A stretch of 64,000 bases of DNA, taken from contig NZ_JAWCUD010000001.1 in the NCBI RefSeq assembly GCF_032461945.1, positions 1,426,001 through 1,490,000 on the forward strand. The letters are read 5' to 3'. Source of the DNA: Paenibacillus_E violae. Its GTDB lineage: Bacteria > Bacillota > Bacilli > Paenibacillales > NBRC-103111. Each line of letters starts with the position of its first letter. Positions within the stretch are counted from its first letter, which is position 1. The translations under genes were made by a program, and so were the position numbers. Positions 25,655-34,329 of this stretch are shown one piece after another. The notes beneath the pieces are model-generated. The model saw nothing but the letters and a program-made list of their open reading frames with translations. It ran no database searches and had not been told where the DNA came from.

Positions 25655-25818
25655 ATTTGAGCAGCACTCCAGATGAAGGATTTAATTGGTCAAGGAAGTA
25701 ATTCCATGTGACATGCTCTACTTCCTTCTCTTGCAATTCCATTGCATAGGCGATTACACATGTTTGATCAAATCCGTTATAGTAAAATAATGAAAAATAA
25801 ATAGATGAGGTGACGATT

Positions 25819-26586
25819 ATGCGAAAAGTAGCAGCAATCACAGGTGGTGGGCATGGCATTGGACGTGCGATCGCTCTTGCCTTTGCTCAAGCAGGGTTCA
25901 GTGTTTCCATAGCGGATATTCATGAAGATGCCGGTTTGGAGACGGTAAAACTCTTGAATTCCTATACAGAACATGTCGTTTTCACGAAGGTTGATGTTTC
26001 GAAGGAAGACGAAGTTAGGCAGTGGATGGAGCGCACGGTCTCTGACTTAGGCGGGATTGACGTTCTTGTTAATAATGCAGGGATTATGCATAACGCGGAC
26101 GTGTTTGATCTCACGAGTGAACAGTTCTTACGGGTCATCTCCGTGAATTTAGGCGGAGCTTTCCTATGTTCGCAAGCCGCGGCACGTGTGATGAAGGCGA
26201 AAGGGCAAGGCGGCGCCATCATCAATATCTCGTCAACACGGGCGTATATGTCAGAGCCTAACACAGAGGCCTACTCGGCTTCAAAAGGCGGCATCTCAGC
26301 ACTGACGCATGCGATGGCTATAAGCTTGGGCGAATATGGCATTCGTGTCAACGCCATTTCACCCGGATGGATTGAGGTTCGGGATTGGCACTATCCGGCT
26401 GTCGAAGGCAGCATTGTTCATTCCGAAGTGGATAAAAAACAACATCCGGTAGGCAGAGTAGGCAAACCAGAAGATATTGCCGCTGCTTGTCTCTACCTGG
26501 CCGATGAGAAAGCCGGTTTCATTACTGGTCAGAATCTAACCATCGACGGCGGTATGACGGTTAAAATGATTTATGCAGAGGAGTAA
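25819..26586 (+). CDS. Short-chain dehydrogenase/reductase (FabG-like)
   Basis: The 255-residue protein is a classical SDR: cofactor motif TGGGHGIGRA, NNAGIMHNADVFDL, catalytic Ser in INISSTRAY, the YSASKGG motif with Tyr and Lys, and GQNLTIDGGMTVKMIY at the end. The acidic residue after beta-2 (SIADIHED) suggests NAD(H) preference. The substrate is unknown; glucose/sugar dehydrogenase or 3-oxoacyl-ACP reductase-like roles are common. ATG at 25819 has GAGGTG seven bases upstream and is preferred over the GTG at 25810, which overlaps that site. Confidence 0.87.
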   Translation: MRKVAAITGGGHGIGRAIALAFAQAGFSVSIADIHEDAGLETVKLLNSYTEHVVFTKVDVSKEDEVRQWMERTVSDLGGIDVLVNNAGIMHNADVFDLTSEQFLRVISVNLGGAFLCSQAAARVMKAKGQGGAIINISSTRAYMSEPNTEAYSASKGGISALTHAMAISLGEYGIRVNAISPGWIEVRDWHYPAVEGSIVHSEVDKKQHPVGRVGKPEDIAAACLYLADEKAGFITGQNLTIDGGMTVKMIYAEE

Positions 26587-26604
26587 GCTTACATAACGAT
26601 GTAT

Positions 26605-26637
26605 AAACAGCCCTAGACACATTGTCTGGGCTGTTTT
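26605..26637. terminator. Terminator between SDR and thioesterase genes
   Basis: AACAGCCC and AGAC pair with GTCT and GGGCTGTT, with one bulged base and a short loop, followed by TTTT. It can serve both convergent genes. Confidence 0.8.
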
Positions 26638-26639
26638 CG

Positions 26640-27095
26640 TCATTTTTTATCTATAATTGCGACGGTACAGCGTGAAATACAAATCAGTTGACTCTTCTCA
26701 TCGGAGATGCGAATATCCCAAACCATCGTTTTCCGGCCTTTGTGTATAGGTGTGGCAACTGCTGTTACAATGCCATCTCGTTTGCTTTTAAGGTGATTCG
26801 CATTAATTTCTAACCCAACCGCCGCATACTTTTCTTTATCGACGATATTAATCTCTGAGGCAATGGAAGCGGCTGTTTCCGCCAATAGAACCGAGGCTCC
26901 GCCATGCAGGATGCCGGCAGGCTGATGGGTGCTAGGTCCGACCGGCATGGACATGACAACTCGATCAGGCGCCAATTCCACGAAGTCGATGCCAAGCGAT
27001 TGAATAGCTGTATGCAAACTTCGTTCTTTCATAAAGGTGATAAATTGGTCTTTATCCATTCCATACGACCGGTAAATTTGTTCTGCTACAATCAT
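26640..27095 (-). CDS. PaaI-type hotdog thioesterase
   Basis: The 151-residue protein matches the PaaI/acyl-CoA thioesterase hotdog family: a central PAGILHGGASVLLAETAASIAS helix with the catalytic HGG and the acidic residue in LLAETA, then NHLKSKRDGIVTAVATPIHKGRKTMVWDIRI. Such enzymes hydrolyse aromatic or short acyl-CoA thioesters, often to relieve CoA sequestration. It is monocistronic, with AAGGAG about nine bases before the ATG. The true acyl group is unknown. Confidence 0.87.
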   Translation of the reverse strand: MIVAEQIYRSYGMDKDQFITFMKERSLHTAIQSLGIDFVELAPDRVVMSMPVGPSTHQPAGILHGGASVLLAETAASIASEINIVDKEKYAAVGLEINANHLKSKRDGIVTAVATPIHKGRKTMVWDIRISDEKSQLICISRCTVAIIDKK

Positions 27096-27237
27096 TAGCC
27101 ATATCTCCTTTCAGAGTTCTTACTTTTCTAGTATACGTGTCGTGATGCAGTCAGTAGAAGGAAAACTTTCTATGGTGAAAGGATAACAATTCCCGGATAG
27201 GAAATTCTAATTGCAACAACACGAAGGGGTTGGCAGC

Positions 27238-27378
27238 ATGCAGATTGATAATGAGATGTGGATGCAATTTCAAGCGGATGAACAGGCGGAAAACGCCGAA
27301 ACCAATCATGAATATGATTTAATTCGAGCATATGCGGATCAGTTAAATGGAGAAGTTGAAGTGGGTGAAGAGGAATAA
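27238..27378 (+). CDS. Small acidic protein, 46 residues, unknown
   Basis: This short frame starts at ATG with AAGGGG about eleven bases upstream. It encodes a strongly acidic peptide rich in Gln, Glu, Asp and Asn, ending EVEVGEEE. It is followed within 25 bp by a strong terminator and sits alone between a minus-strand gene and the yesM-like promoter, which supports real expression. No cysteine, membrane segment or signal peptide is seen. I do not recognise it. Size and composition would suit a small spore or stress protein, but this is speculation. Confidence 0.5.
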   Translation: MQIDNEMWMQFQADEQAENAETNHEYDLIRAYADQLNGEVEVGEEE

Positions 27379-27398
27379 AGTCAGCAAATAAAGGGATG

Positions 27399-27432
27399 AA
27401 ATGCCGCAGTCAATGTGGCATTTTTTTTATTT
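27399..27432 (+). terminator. Terminator after the small acidic protein gene
   Basis: AAATGCCGCA-GTCAA-TGTGGCATTT forms a ten-pair stem with one G-U, followed by a run of T residues. Confidence 0.85.
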
Positions 27433-27448
27433 ACAATGTTTTTAGCAG

Positions 27449-27478
27449 TTGACAAAAAGCTGCCCGAAGGCGTTATAT
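27449..27478 (+). promoter_or_regulatory. Sigma-A-type promoter for the YesM/YesN-sugar import genes
   Basis: A consensus TTGACA (27449-27454) is followed after 18 bp by TTATAT (27473-27478), 45 bp before the histidine kinase start. Confidence 0.6.
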
Positions 27479-27522
27479 GGAATGTAATTAAAGATGCCAC
27501 AACGAGCTAGAGGGGGCCGTAC

Positions 27523-29325
27523 ATGTTCTACTCGCTAAAAAACCGATTGATCGTTTTTTTCGTCGTCTTGTTGTTCGTCTCGTTCGGGACGATGTCGTAC
27601 TTGTTTTTTACGGAGTCACGATCCATTATACGGTCCTATATCGAATCGTCCGCTTTCGAAAAAATGGACGAATACGGGTCATTCGTCAACATGGCGTTGG
27701 TTCAGATCTACGATGTTTCATCCATTGTTTTTAACAGTTCGACGGTGAAAAACTGGGACAATACCCTGTCAGATCCTGCATTGCCGGCAGGTGAAAAAAT
27801 GCTGGCAAACATTAATCTCAGCCAGTTTCTAACCCAAACCACTAATAATTATTCGATTGTTTCGTCGGTGACGGTGTATCGGCAGGAGGGCTTGTGGATC
27901 ACGGCGGACAATCAAATGATGAACGATTCGTCGTTCAAGAAGGAAGCTTGGTACGATCGTTTTAAAACGAGAGGCATTCAATGGGTGTCTGCTCATAAAG
28001 ATCCGATTGAACTGAATCGTTCGAAAACGTTTGACGTACTCAGTTTATTGCTCCCAATCGGCACATTCGAGCCCTTGCAATCCAGAAATATGATGAAGAT
28101 TAATGTCAGCTCTCAATTTTTCCTTGAGCCTTTAAGTCGGATTCATTTAGGTGAAAAAGGTACGATTTTCCTGCTGGATGGTCAAGGGGAATCCGTTCTC
28201 GGACAGCACGAATACGACTCTCACCCCGAGGCTGCCAAACAAATGGAAACAATTCGCAACAGCACGCAGCAGAACGGTGTTATTTATCTGGAGAATGAAG
28301 CTGGCGCTAAGGATATTATGGTTTATAAAAAGCTGAAGCTTAACAATTGGCTGTTGGTTGGCATTGTCCCTGAAGTTGATTTGTACGGCAAGTTGTACAA
28401 GCTGCGCACAAGTCTCCTGATCTTCGGTTCCTTGCTGCTGGTAGGGGCAATTATTGCGGCAATTTGGCTTTCGCATGGTATTTCGAAACCGCTCTCACGG
28501 CTGGCATCCGGCATGCGTTATGTTCAGATGGGCGATTTTGACGGCGCTGAGAATCGAATCCCTGAGGGCGAAAAGGTGCGCAATGAAGTCAGTTATGTCA
28601 CGGCAACGTTTCGAAACATGGTCAGTCGGCTCCGGTATCATATCAAAACGGAATTTGAGCTAAAGCTGTTGAAGCAGCAGGCGGAATATAAAGCTTTGCT
28701 GATGCAAATTAATCCGCATTTTTTATTTAATACGCTCGAATTATTAAGCAGTTTGGCTATGCAGCATCGTACACAGGATACCGTGAAGGTCATAGAAGCG
28801 TTGGGGAAAATGATGCGTTTTTCCTTGAAAATCAGCAACGATTTAACGCCACTTGAAGAGGAACTGAAATATGTCCGCCATTATGCTTCCATTTTACAAA
28901 TTCGTTTTGCCGATAGACTGCATCTCTCAATGGAAGAAGAGGAGTCGCTTCGTCAATGTGTTATTCCTAAGTTTATTTTGCAACCGCTGATTGAAAACGC
29001 TGTAAAATACAGCTTTAAAGAGCAGGCTGAAGCGAAAGTAGTTGTTAGAGTACAACGTGAAGATCAGCGCTTAATTCTCACCGTTGCTGATAACGGCACG
29101 GGAATATCGTTGGACCTATACCAGCAGCTGCGCGCTGAGTCTTTGACTTCTCATTTTGACCATATTTTGAAAACAAGGTCGGAGCAAATCGGTTTGCGCA
29201 ATGTTTTGGCCAGATGCCAACTCTACTACGGCAATTTGTTCGAGTTCGAAATTACGCCGGGTGAGTTGGCAGGCACAAGTATCTCACTGAGTTTACCTAT
29301 TCAAGGAGGGAGCCTAGATGTATAA
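27523..29325 (+). CDS. YesM-family sensor histidine kinase
   Basis: The 600-residue protein is a membrane sensor of the YesM/LytS-like histidine kinase type. A first transmembrane helix (residues ~9-29) is followed by an extracellular sensing domain of about 270 residues (dCache-like). A second helix (~296-317), a HAMP region (SKPLSRLASGM), the His_kinase phosphoacceptor segment INPHFLFNTLELLSSL and a HATPase segment (FILQPLIENAVKYSFK, VADNGTGIS) complete it. In Paenibacillus and Bacillus such kinases sense sugars or cell-surface signals and control an adjacent sugar ABC importer, which is the arrangement here. It overlaps the response regulator gene by 8 bp, indicating translational coupling. 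Confidence 0.9.
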   Translation: MFYSLKNRLIVFFVVLLFVSFGTMSYLFFTESRSIIRSYIESSAFEKMDEYGSFVNMALVQIYDVSSIVFNSSTVKNWDNTLSDPALPAGEKMLANINLSQFLTQTTNNYSIVSSVTVYRQEGLWITADNQMMNDSSFKKEAWYDRFKTRGIQWVSAHKDPIELNRSKTFDVLSLLLPIGTFEPLQSRNMMKINVSSQFFLEPLSRIHLGEKGTIFLLDGQGESVLGQHEYDSHPEAAKQMETIRNSTQQNGVIYLENEAGAKDIMVYKKLKLNNWLLVGIVPEVDLYGKLYKLRTSLLIFGSLLLVGAIIAAIWLSHGISKPLSRLASGMRYVQMGDFDGAENRIPEGEKVRNEVSYVTATFRNMVSRLRYHIKTEFELKLLKQQAEYKALLMQINPHFLFNTLELLSSLAMQHRTQDTVKVIEALGKMMRFSLKISNDLTPLEEELKYVRHYASILQIRFADRLHLSMEEEESLRQCVIPKFILQPLIENAVKYSFKEQAEAKVVVRVQREDQRLILTVADNGTGISLDLYQQLRAESLTSHFDHILKTRSEQIGLRNVLARCQLYYGNLFEFEITPGELAGTSISLSLPIQGGSLDV

Positions 29326-30925
29326 AGTGCTTATTGTCGATGATGAACCGGAAATCCGCCTTGGCTTGAAGCTTAAGGTTGACTGGGAACGCTTAGGCTT
29401 GAACATTGCAGGTGAGGCAGGCAACGGAGCTGAAGCCATGGAGTGGCTGACACAGCATCCTGCTGATGTGGTCATCACGGATATGAATATGCCCGTCATG
29501 AACGGAGTGTCCTTTTTGGAAGCTTGCTACGAACAGTATCCCGCCTTGCGGTTGATTGTTATTACAGGTTATGAGGATTTTCATTATGCCAAAGCGGCGA
29601 TTCGCAATCAAGCAAGGAATTATTTGCTCAAGCCTGTGACCCAAGATGAACTAACTGAAACGCTGGTCAAAATTATTCAGGAGCTGGATGGATTAAGGAA
29701 TGAACGTGACCAACAAGCCATGATGCAGTGGCGGCTCTCGCAATATTACAAGGAAATGAAAGAACATTTTCTTGTTCATCTTGTCAAAGAAGAGGTGGAA
29801 CGGGAGTCCGTACTGCGGGAAAGAGCCAAGTGGTTTCAACTGGATGCATGGGAAAGCCGACAAGTGCGTTTCGTTACTGCAGGTTTAATAGAGCGCCACA
29901 CGATGCAGCAGGAACGTTCACCTGACAAATTGCGATTGCCTTTCGAAATGCTCTGCAGAGAAGCGGCAGACAATTCAAAGGGTCTGTATCATGTGTTTCG
30001 CGATGCGAATTATGCGGGATTGATGCATTTCGTTACCGCCACTGAGGAAGGAGAATTGGGAACTTTCGTTCAAAACTTACGTCAAGCCGTAACCGATCAT
30101 TTGGGATTCGAGCCTGCGATTGGTATAGGTCAGGCGGTGACTGGCCTAAGACAATGGAAGGATGGTTATTTATCTGCATTATTGGCTTGGAATTTGAAAG
30201 GGAATCATGGTTCGAATGTCATTCAGCAGCATGGCGCCATGGAGGTCGTTCTTTCGGAGGAAACGACGAAGGTGCTGCAGCGCTATGTGACGCGAGGCGA
30301 TTTGGTCGCGTTTGAGCAAGCGGTTTACAAAGAGCTGAGTGCCTCTTTTACCGCTTCGCAAGCTCGCTTTGTGAAACTTATTTTTCAGTTATATCTGATG
30401 CTGGATACGATGGCCTTTACGGCCGGCATTGCCTTAGAGAGCAGTGAACAACTGTGGCTTCGTCCTGAGCAGGTATGGGGTTTTGATACGGCAGCCAAGG
30501 CTCAGCAATTTCTGAATAAACTGGCTGTGAAAATCATGGGAGGGCCGGAAAAAGACTCTCTGGATGCCGATCATTCCATGATTCAGGCTGCCAAGCAATT
30601 TATTCAAGACAATTATATGTATGATCTGAATTTAACCATGTTAGCCGAACGTTTTAATTATAATTCCTCCTATTTCTCCGAGATGTTCAAAGCCAAAGTC
30701 GGCAAAACGTTTATTCAATACATTACGGATGTGCGGATGGGGAAAGCTGTACAGCTGCTAGAGGAGACGATGCTCAGTCTGTGGGATATTGCAGAGCTGA
30801 CGGGCTTTTCGAATGCGAGTTATTTTAGTTCGAAATTTAAGCGGATGTACGGGATTTCGCCATCCGATTATCGAGTGCGCCTCAAATCACCTGAAAAATT
30901 TGATAATCAAGTACCGAAGAAATAG
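29318..30925 (+). CDS. YesN-family response regulator with AraC DNA-binding domain
   Basis: The 535-residue protein has a receiver domain (residues ~1-120: VLIVDDEPEIRLGLK acidic pocket, phosphoacceptor Asp in VVITDMNMPVMNG, Lys in YLLKPVTQDE). A long middle region and a C-terminal AraC-type double helix-turn-helix (~430-525: FIQDNYMYDLNLTMLAERFNYNSSYFSEMFK and SNASYFSSKFKRMYGISPSDYR) follow. It should be phosphorylated by the overlapping kinase and activate the downstream importer and glycosidase genes. The family assignment is firm; targets are inferred from position. Confidence 0.9.
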   Translation: MYKVLIVDDEPEIRLGLKLKVDWERLGLNIAGEAGNGAEAMEWLTQHPADVVITDMNMPVMNGVSFLEACYEQYPALRLIVITGYEDFHYAKAAIRNQARNYLLKPVTQDELTETLVKIIQELDGLRNERDQQAMMQWRLSQYYKEMKEHFLVHLVKEEVERESVLRERAKWFQLDAWESRQVRFVTAGLIERHTMQQERSPDKLRLPFEMLCREAADNSKGLYHVFRDANYAGLMHFVTATEEGELGTFVQNLRQAVTDHLGFEPAIGIGQAVTGLRQWKDGYLSALLAWNLKGNHGSNVIQQHGAMEVVLSEETTKVLQRYVTRGDLVAFEQAVYKELSASFTASQARFVKLIFQLYLMLDTMAFTAGIALESSEQLWLRPEQVWGFDTAAKAQQFLNKLAVKIMGGPEKDSLDADHSMIQAAKQFIQDNYMYDLNLTMLAERFNYNSSYFSEMFKAKVGKTFIQYITDVRMGKAVQLLEETMLSLWDIAELTGFSNASYFSSKFKRMYGISPSDYRVRLKSPEKFDNQVPKK

Positions 30926-31011
30926 CATTCAAAGGAGCGCCGTAAATCCTTATGATGATCCTAATGGGGGCACATCGCCACCCGAAACGATCACGAAGGA
31001 GGAGGGCGCTC

Positions 31012-31929
31012 ATGTCATCTCTACGAAAATCCGCCCTTTCGAGGCAAAATCGTACGGCTTATTTATTTTTATTGCCATGGCTGGTCGGATTCTTCTGTTT
31101 AACCTTAGGACCAATGGTGGGTTCGCTGTATCTGTCGTTCACGAAATTCAATTTACTGAACAGGCCCAGGTGGCTAGGACTGGACAATTATGTACAAATC
31201 TTTAAGGAAGACGACTCCTTTCTGCATTCGATGGGACTAACGTTCCAATATGCCTTGCTGTCCGTGCCTCTTCGATTGATATTTGCCTTATTGGTGGCAA
31301 TGGCGCTGAATAAAGGAATTCGAGCGCTAGGCGTTTACCGCACCGTCTACTATATCCCTTCTCTGCTTGGGGGAAGCGTTGCGATTGCCATCGTATGGCG
31401 TAAAATATTCGATGGAGATGGATTGTTCAACCAATTTTTGAGCTTGTTTGGCATAGAGGGGCCGGCTTGGGTAGCACATCCGGATTATATCTTATCCACG
31501 ATCATTACTCTGTCGGTGTGGCAGTTTGGATCTGCGATGGTTATCTTTTTGGCAGGACTGAAGCAAGTGCCTGCAGATCTGTATGAAGCCTCGCAAGTGG
31601 ATGGTGCAGGAAAGATCAGGCAGTTTTTTCAGATCACACTGCCGCTGTTGTCGCCAGTTATCTTTTTTAACCTCGTCATGAGCATTATTAACTCTTTCCA
31701 GGTGTTTACACCTGGTTATGTGATCGGTGACGGGCGTGGAGGCCCGGTTAACTCAACCCTATTTTATACACTGTATCTGTATTTAAAAGGATTTGCGTTC
31801 TTCGATATGGGGTATGCGTCTGCGCTTGCGTGGATCATGGTAGTTGTGATTGGCGTATTAACGGCCGTTGTGTTCCTGACCTCAAAGTATTGGGTATTTT
31901 ACGGCGATGGCAAGGATGAAAGGGGATGA
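31012..31929 (+). CDS. Sugar ABC transporter permease, MalF/UgpA-like
   Basis: The 305-residue membrane protein has about six transmembrane helices and the EAA loop YEASQVDGAGKIRQFFQITLPLLSP, which contacts the ATPase. It belongs to the carbohydrate-uptake CUT1 permease family and pairs with the next gene. No ATP-binding gene is nearby; Paenibacillus importers commonly share one MsmX-like ATPase encoded elsewhere. ATG at 31012 is chosen because AAGGAGGAGGG lies 5-12 bases before it; an in-frame ATG at 30952 has no such site. It probably shares a transcript with the upstream two-component genes. Confidence 0.9.
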   Translation: MSSLRKSALSRQNRTAYLFLLPWLVGFFCLTLGPMVGSLYLSFTKFNLLNRPRWLGLDNYVQIFKEDDSFLHSMGLTFQYALLSVPLRLIFALLVAMALNKGIRALGVYRTVYYIPSLLGGSVAIAIVWRKIFDGDGLFNQFLSLFGIEGPAWVAHPDYILSTIITLSVWQFGSAMVIFLAGLKQVPADLYEASQVDGAGKIRQFFQITLPLLSPVIFFNLVMSIINSFQVFTPGYVIGDGRGGPVNSTLFYTLYLYLKGFAFFDMGYASALAWIMVVVIGVLTAVVFLTSKYWVFYGDGKDERG

Positions 31930-31933
31930 TGCA

Positions 31934-32773
31934 ATGACTGTGAACAGGAACTATACAAAATTACTTAAACATTTGTTGATTATCGCTTTTGGCTTGCTGA
32001 TGCTGTATCCCGTCTTGTGGCTGCTCAGCGCGTCGTTTAAACCGAATCAGCTCATATTCTCAAATACAAGCCTTTGGCCATCAACATTTACATTCGATAA
32101 TTATATTAACGGCTGGAAAGGGCTGCAGGGAACGACGTTCGGCCGGTTTTTCCTGAATTCCGCGCAAATTTCGGTACTTTCAGTTCTTGGAAACATCATT
32201 ACGTGCTCATTCGCTGCTTATGCTTTTGCCCGTTTGGAATTCAGATTCAAAAAGCTTTGGTTCAGTCTTATGCTGGTGACGATCATGCTGCCTTACCATG
32301 TCACTTTAGTCCCGCAGTACATTATTTATAACAAATTTGAGTGGATTAACACGTACCTGCCGCTGATCGTACCCAAATGGCTGGCTCATGATTCTTTCTT
32401 CATCCTGCTTATGGTGCAGTTCATCCGAGGTATTCCGAAAGAGCTGGATGAGAGTGCAACGATTGACGGATGTGGACAAGGTCAAATCTATTTTCGGATT
32501 ATGATGCCGCTGCTGGTGCCGGCATTAATTACAACTGCCATTTTCACCTTTATCTGGACGTGGGACGACTTCTTCTCGCAAATGATTTATTTGAACAACA
32601 TCAAATTGTTCACTGTTCAACTTGGGATCCGCTCTTTGTTTGATCCTTCCGGGGAATCAGATTGGGGTGCGCTGCTGGCGATGTCTGTGCTTTCACTGGT
32701 ACCGATCATGACGATTTTCCTATCTTTCCAGAAATATTTCTTGGAAGGCATTGCGACTACGGGTTTGAAATAA
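31934..32773 (+). CDS. Sugar ABC transporter permease, MalG/UgpE-like
   Basis: The 279-residue protein has six predicted membrane helices and a canonical EAA loop (PKELDESATIDGCGQGQIYFRIMMPLLVPAL). It is the second half of the CUT1 permease heterodimer. It starts 4 bp after its partner, with AGGGG as ribosome-binding site; an in-frame frame extension to 31907 would overlap the partner and is less likely. Substrate is unknown, presumably an oligosaccharide given the neighbouring glycosidase. Confidence 0.9.
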   Translation: MTVNRNYTKLLKHLLIIAFGLLMLYPVLWLLSASFKPNQLIFSNTSLWPSTFTFDNYINGWKGLQGTTFGRFFLNSAQISVLSVLGNIITCSFAAYAFARLEFRFKKLWFSLMLVTIMLPYHVTLVPQYIIYNKFEWINTYLPLIVPKWLAHDSFFILLMVQFIRGIPKELDESATIDGCGQGQIYFRIMMPLLVPALITTAIFTFIWTWDDFFSQMIYLNNIKLFTVQLGIRSLFDPSGESDWGALLAMSVLSLVPIMTIFLSFQKYFLEGIATTGLK

Positions 32774-32884
32774 CCCGAAAAATTGAGTAGTCAACACCCG
32801 AAGAAATGACATTCTATGTCCATTAAAAATGCTTTACGATCAGGGTATCAACGATCATAACATGAAAAGCAGGGGGAATTATCT

Positions 32885-34225
32885 ATGAAAAAACAGTTGA
32901 TCATGACAACGTTGGCCATGTTGACGGCCGTGACAACGGCTTGCTCCTCAGGAACAGGCACAGGTACAAGCAGCGGCACAACAAGCGCTCCAGCGGCAAG
33001 TACGGCAAGCGGAGCTGCGAAAACAGAGCCGGTTGAGCTAAGGCTGATGTGGTGGGGCGATCAAAAACGGGCAGATCGCACGAATGAAGCGCTGCGCAAG
33101 TTCGAAGAGAAAAATCCGAATATCAAAATTGTTGGTGAGTTCGCGCCAAGCTCCGGTTATTTCGATAAGCTCAACACGCAACTCGCTTCCGGAACAGCGC
33201 CCGATGCATTTTTCCTTGGCGGGAACGTCGTTGATTATGCCAATAAAAACGTTTTGTTGGAGATGGACCCTTATGTAGGCAAGGAACTTGACCTTAGTGA
33301 TATGGATAAATCCATGATTCAGTACGGGACATTCAAAGGCAAGCTACTACATGTCTCTGCGGGAGCGAATGCAAGGGGGATTGTTGTCAATACGGAGTTG
33401 TTCAAAAAAGCTGGAATCCCCGTTCCAAAAGACGGTTGGACGTGGGAAGAATTTGGAAAAACCAGCAAGGAAATTTCGGATAAGTTGGGCAAGGATGTAT
33501 TCGGCACCTACAATTTCACTGTCGATGGCATGGATATCTACTTGAAGCAGAGAGGCAAGATGCTTTACGACATGGATAACGCGAAGCTTGGCTTTGAGCA
33601 GCAGGACGCGGAAGAGTGGTTCGGCTTATGGGATTCGATGACCAAAGCTGGCGGCGTTGTTACACCGGCGCTGCAAGTGTCAAACCCTCCGTCGGATACG
33701 AGCAAATCACTTGTTGTTACCGGCAAAGTGGCGATGAGTCTGCTAGCTTCCAATCAGCTTGGCGCTCATCAAAACTTGATTCCCGATAAGCTGGAATTAG
33801 TCCAACTACCTCGCGGACCGAAAGGTACCGGAGTCGTATTCGAATCCAGCCAAGGCTTGTCCGGTTATGCCAAAACGAAGCATCCGAAAGAAGTGGCGAT
33901 GCTCATGAATTACTGGATTAACGATCCGGATGCAGCGAAAATTTTGGGCAATGACCGCGGTGTTCCTGTTACATCCAAAATGCGTGAGCTGTTGAAGAAG
34001 GATGCGAATCCCGTTGATCAAGTCATCTATGATTATACGAGCCGTGTCTCTGCAGCAACGAACAAAGAACCGTTCGCTGTGAGCTACAACCCTCCTGGCA
34101 ACACGGAGTATACGAAATTAATTGAAACAACCGTACAGGAAATCGGGTTTGGCAAAAAAGATGTGAAAAAAGGCGTGGCCGATTTCTATACCGGTACAGT
34201 CAAAATTTTCAACAATAACAAATAA
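32885..34225 (+). CDS. Sugar-binding lipoprotein of the ABC importer
   Basis: The 446-residue protein starts with a lipoprotein signal (MKKQLIMTTLAMLTAVTTAC, lipidated Cys at residue 20) and a Ser/Thr/Gly/Ala linker that tethers it to the membrane. The mature part is a family 1 extracellular solute-binding protein: VELRLMWWGDQKRADRTNEALRKFEEKNPNIKIVGEF, SGTAPDAFFLGGN, and a final KVAMSLLASNQL/PRGPKGTGVVFESSQGLSGYAKTKHP region. It delivers the sugar to the two permeases. A plausible weak promoter (TTTACG-N17-CATAAC) lies in the 111-bp gap, which could give this gene extra expression. A terminator follows. Confidence 0.9.
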   Translation: MKKQLIMTTLAMLTAVTTACSSGTGTGTSSGTTSAPAASTASGAAKTEPVELRLMWWGDQKRADRTNEALRKFEEKNPNIKIVGEFAPSSGYFDKLNTQLASGTAPDAFFLGGNVVDYANKNVLLEMDPYVGKELDLSDMDKSMIQYGTFKGKLLHVSAGANARGIVVNTELFKKAGIPVPKDGWTWEEFGKTSKEISDKLGKDVFGTYNFTVDGMDIYLKQRGKMLYDMDNAKLGFEQQDAEEWFGLWDSMTKAGGVVTPALQVSNPPSDTSKSLVVTGKVAMSLLASNQLGAHQNLIPDKLELVQLPRGPKGTGVVFESSQGLSGYAKTKHPKEVAMLMNYWINDPDAAKILGNDRGVPVTSKMRELLKKDANPVDQVIYDYTSRVSAATNKEPFAVSYNPPGNTEYTKLIETTVQEIGFGKKDVKKGVADFYTGTVKIFNNNK

Positions 34226-34243
34226 GAAATCCGCTTGCGGGAG

Positions 34244-34271
34244 AAAAGACTGCCACTGGCAGTCTTTTTCT
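34244..34271 (+). terminator. Terminator after the sugar-binding lipoprotein gene
   Basis: AAAAGACTGCCA and its inverse TGGCAGTCTTTT flank a single C, giving a strong hairpin followed by T residues. It separates the importer from the glycosidase gene, which may rely on read-through. Confidence 0.85.
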
Positions 34272-34329
34272 TATCTACTCATGAGCATGCTGGAACTTTT
34301 AAATGAGATAAGAAGAGAGGCTGAAACAG

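Noticed and set aside
27180..27196. Sequence resembling part of a lac operator (GGATAACAATT)
   Set aside because: Only a half match, not a dyad, and there is no LacI-type gene close by.
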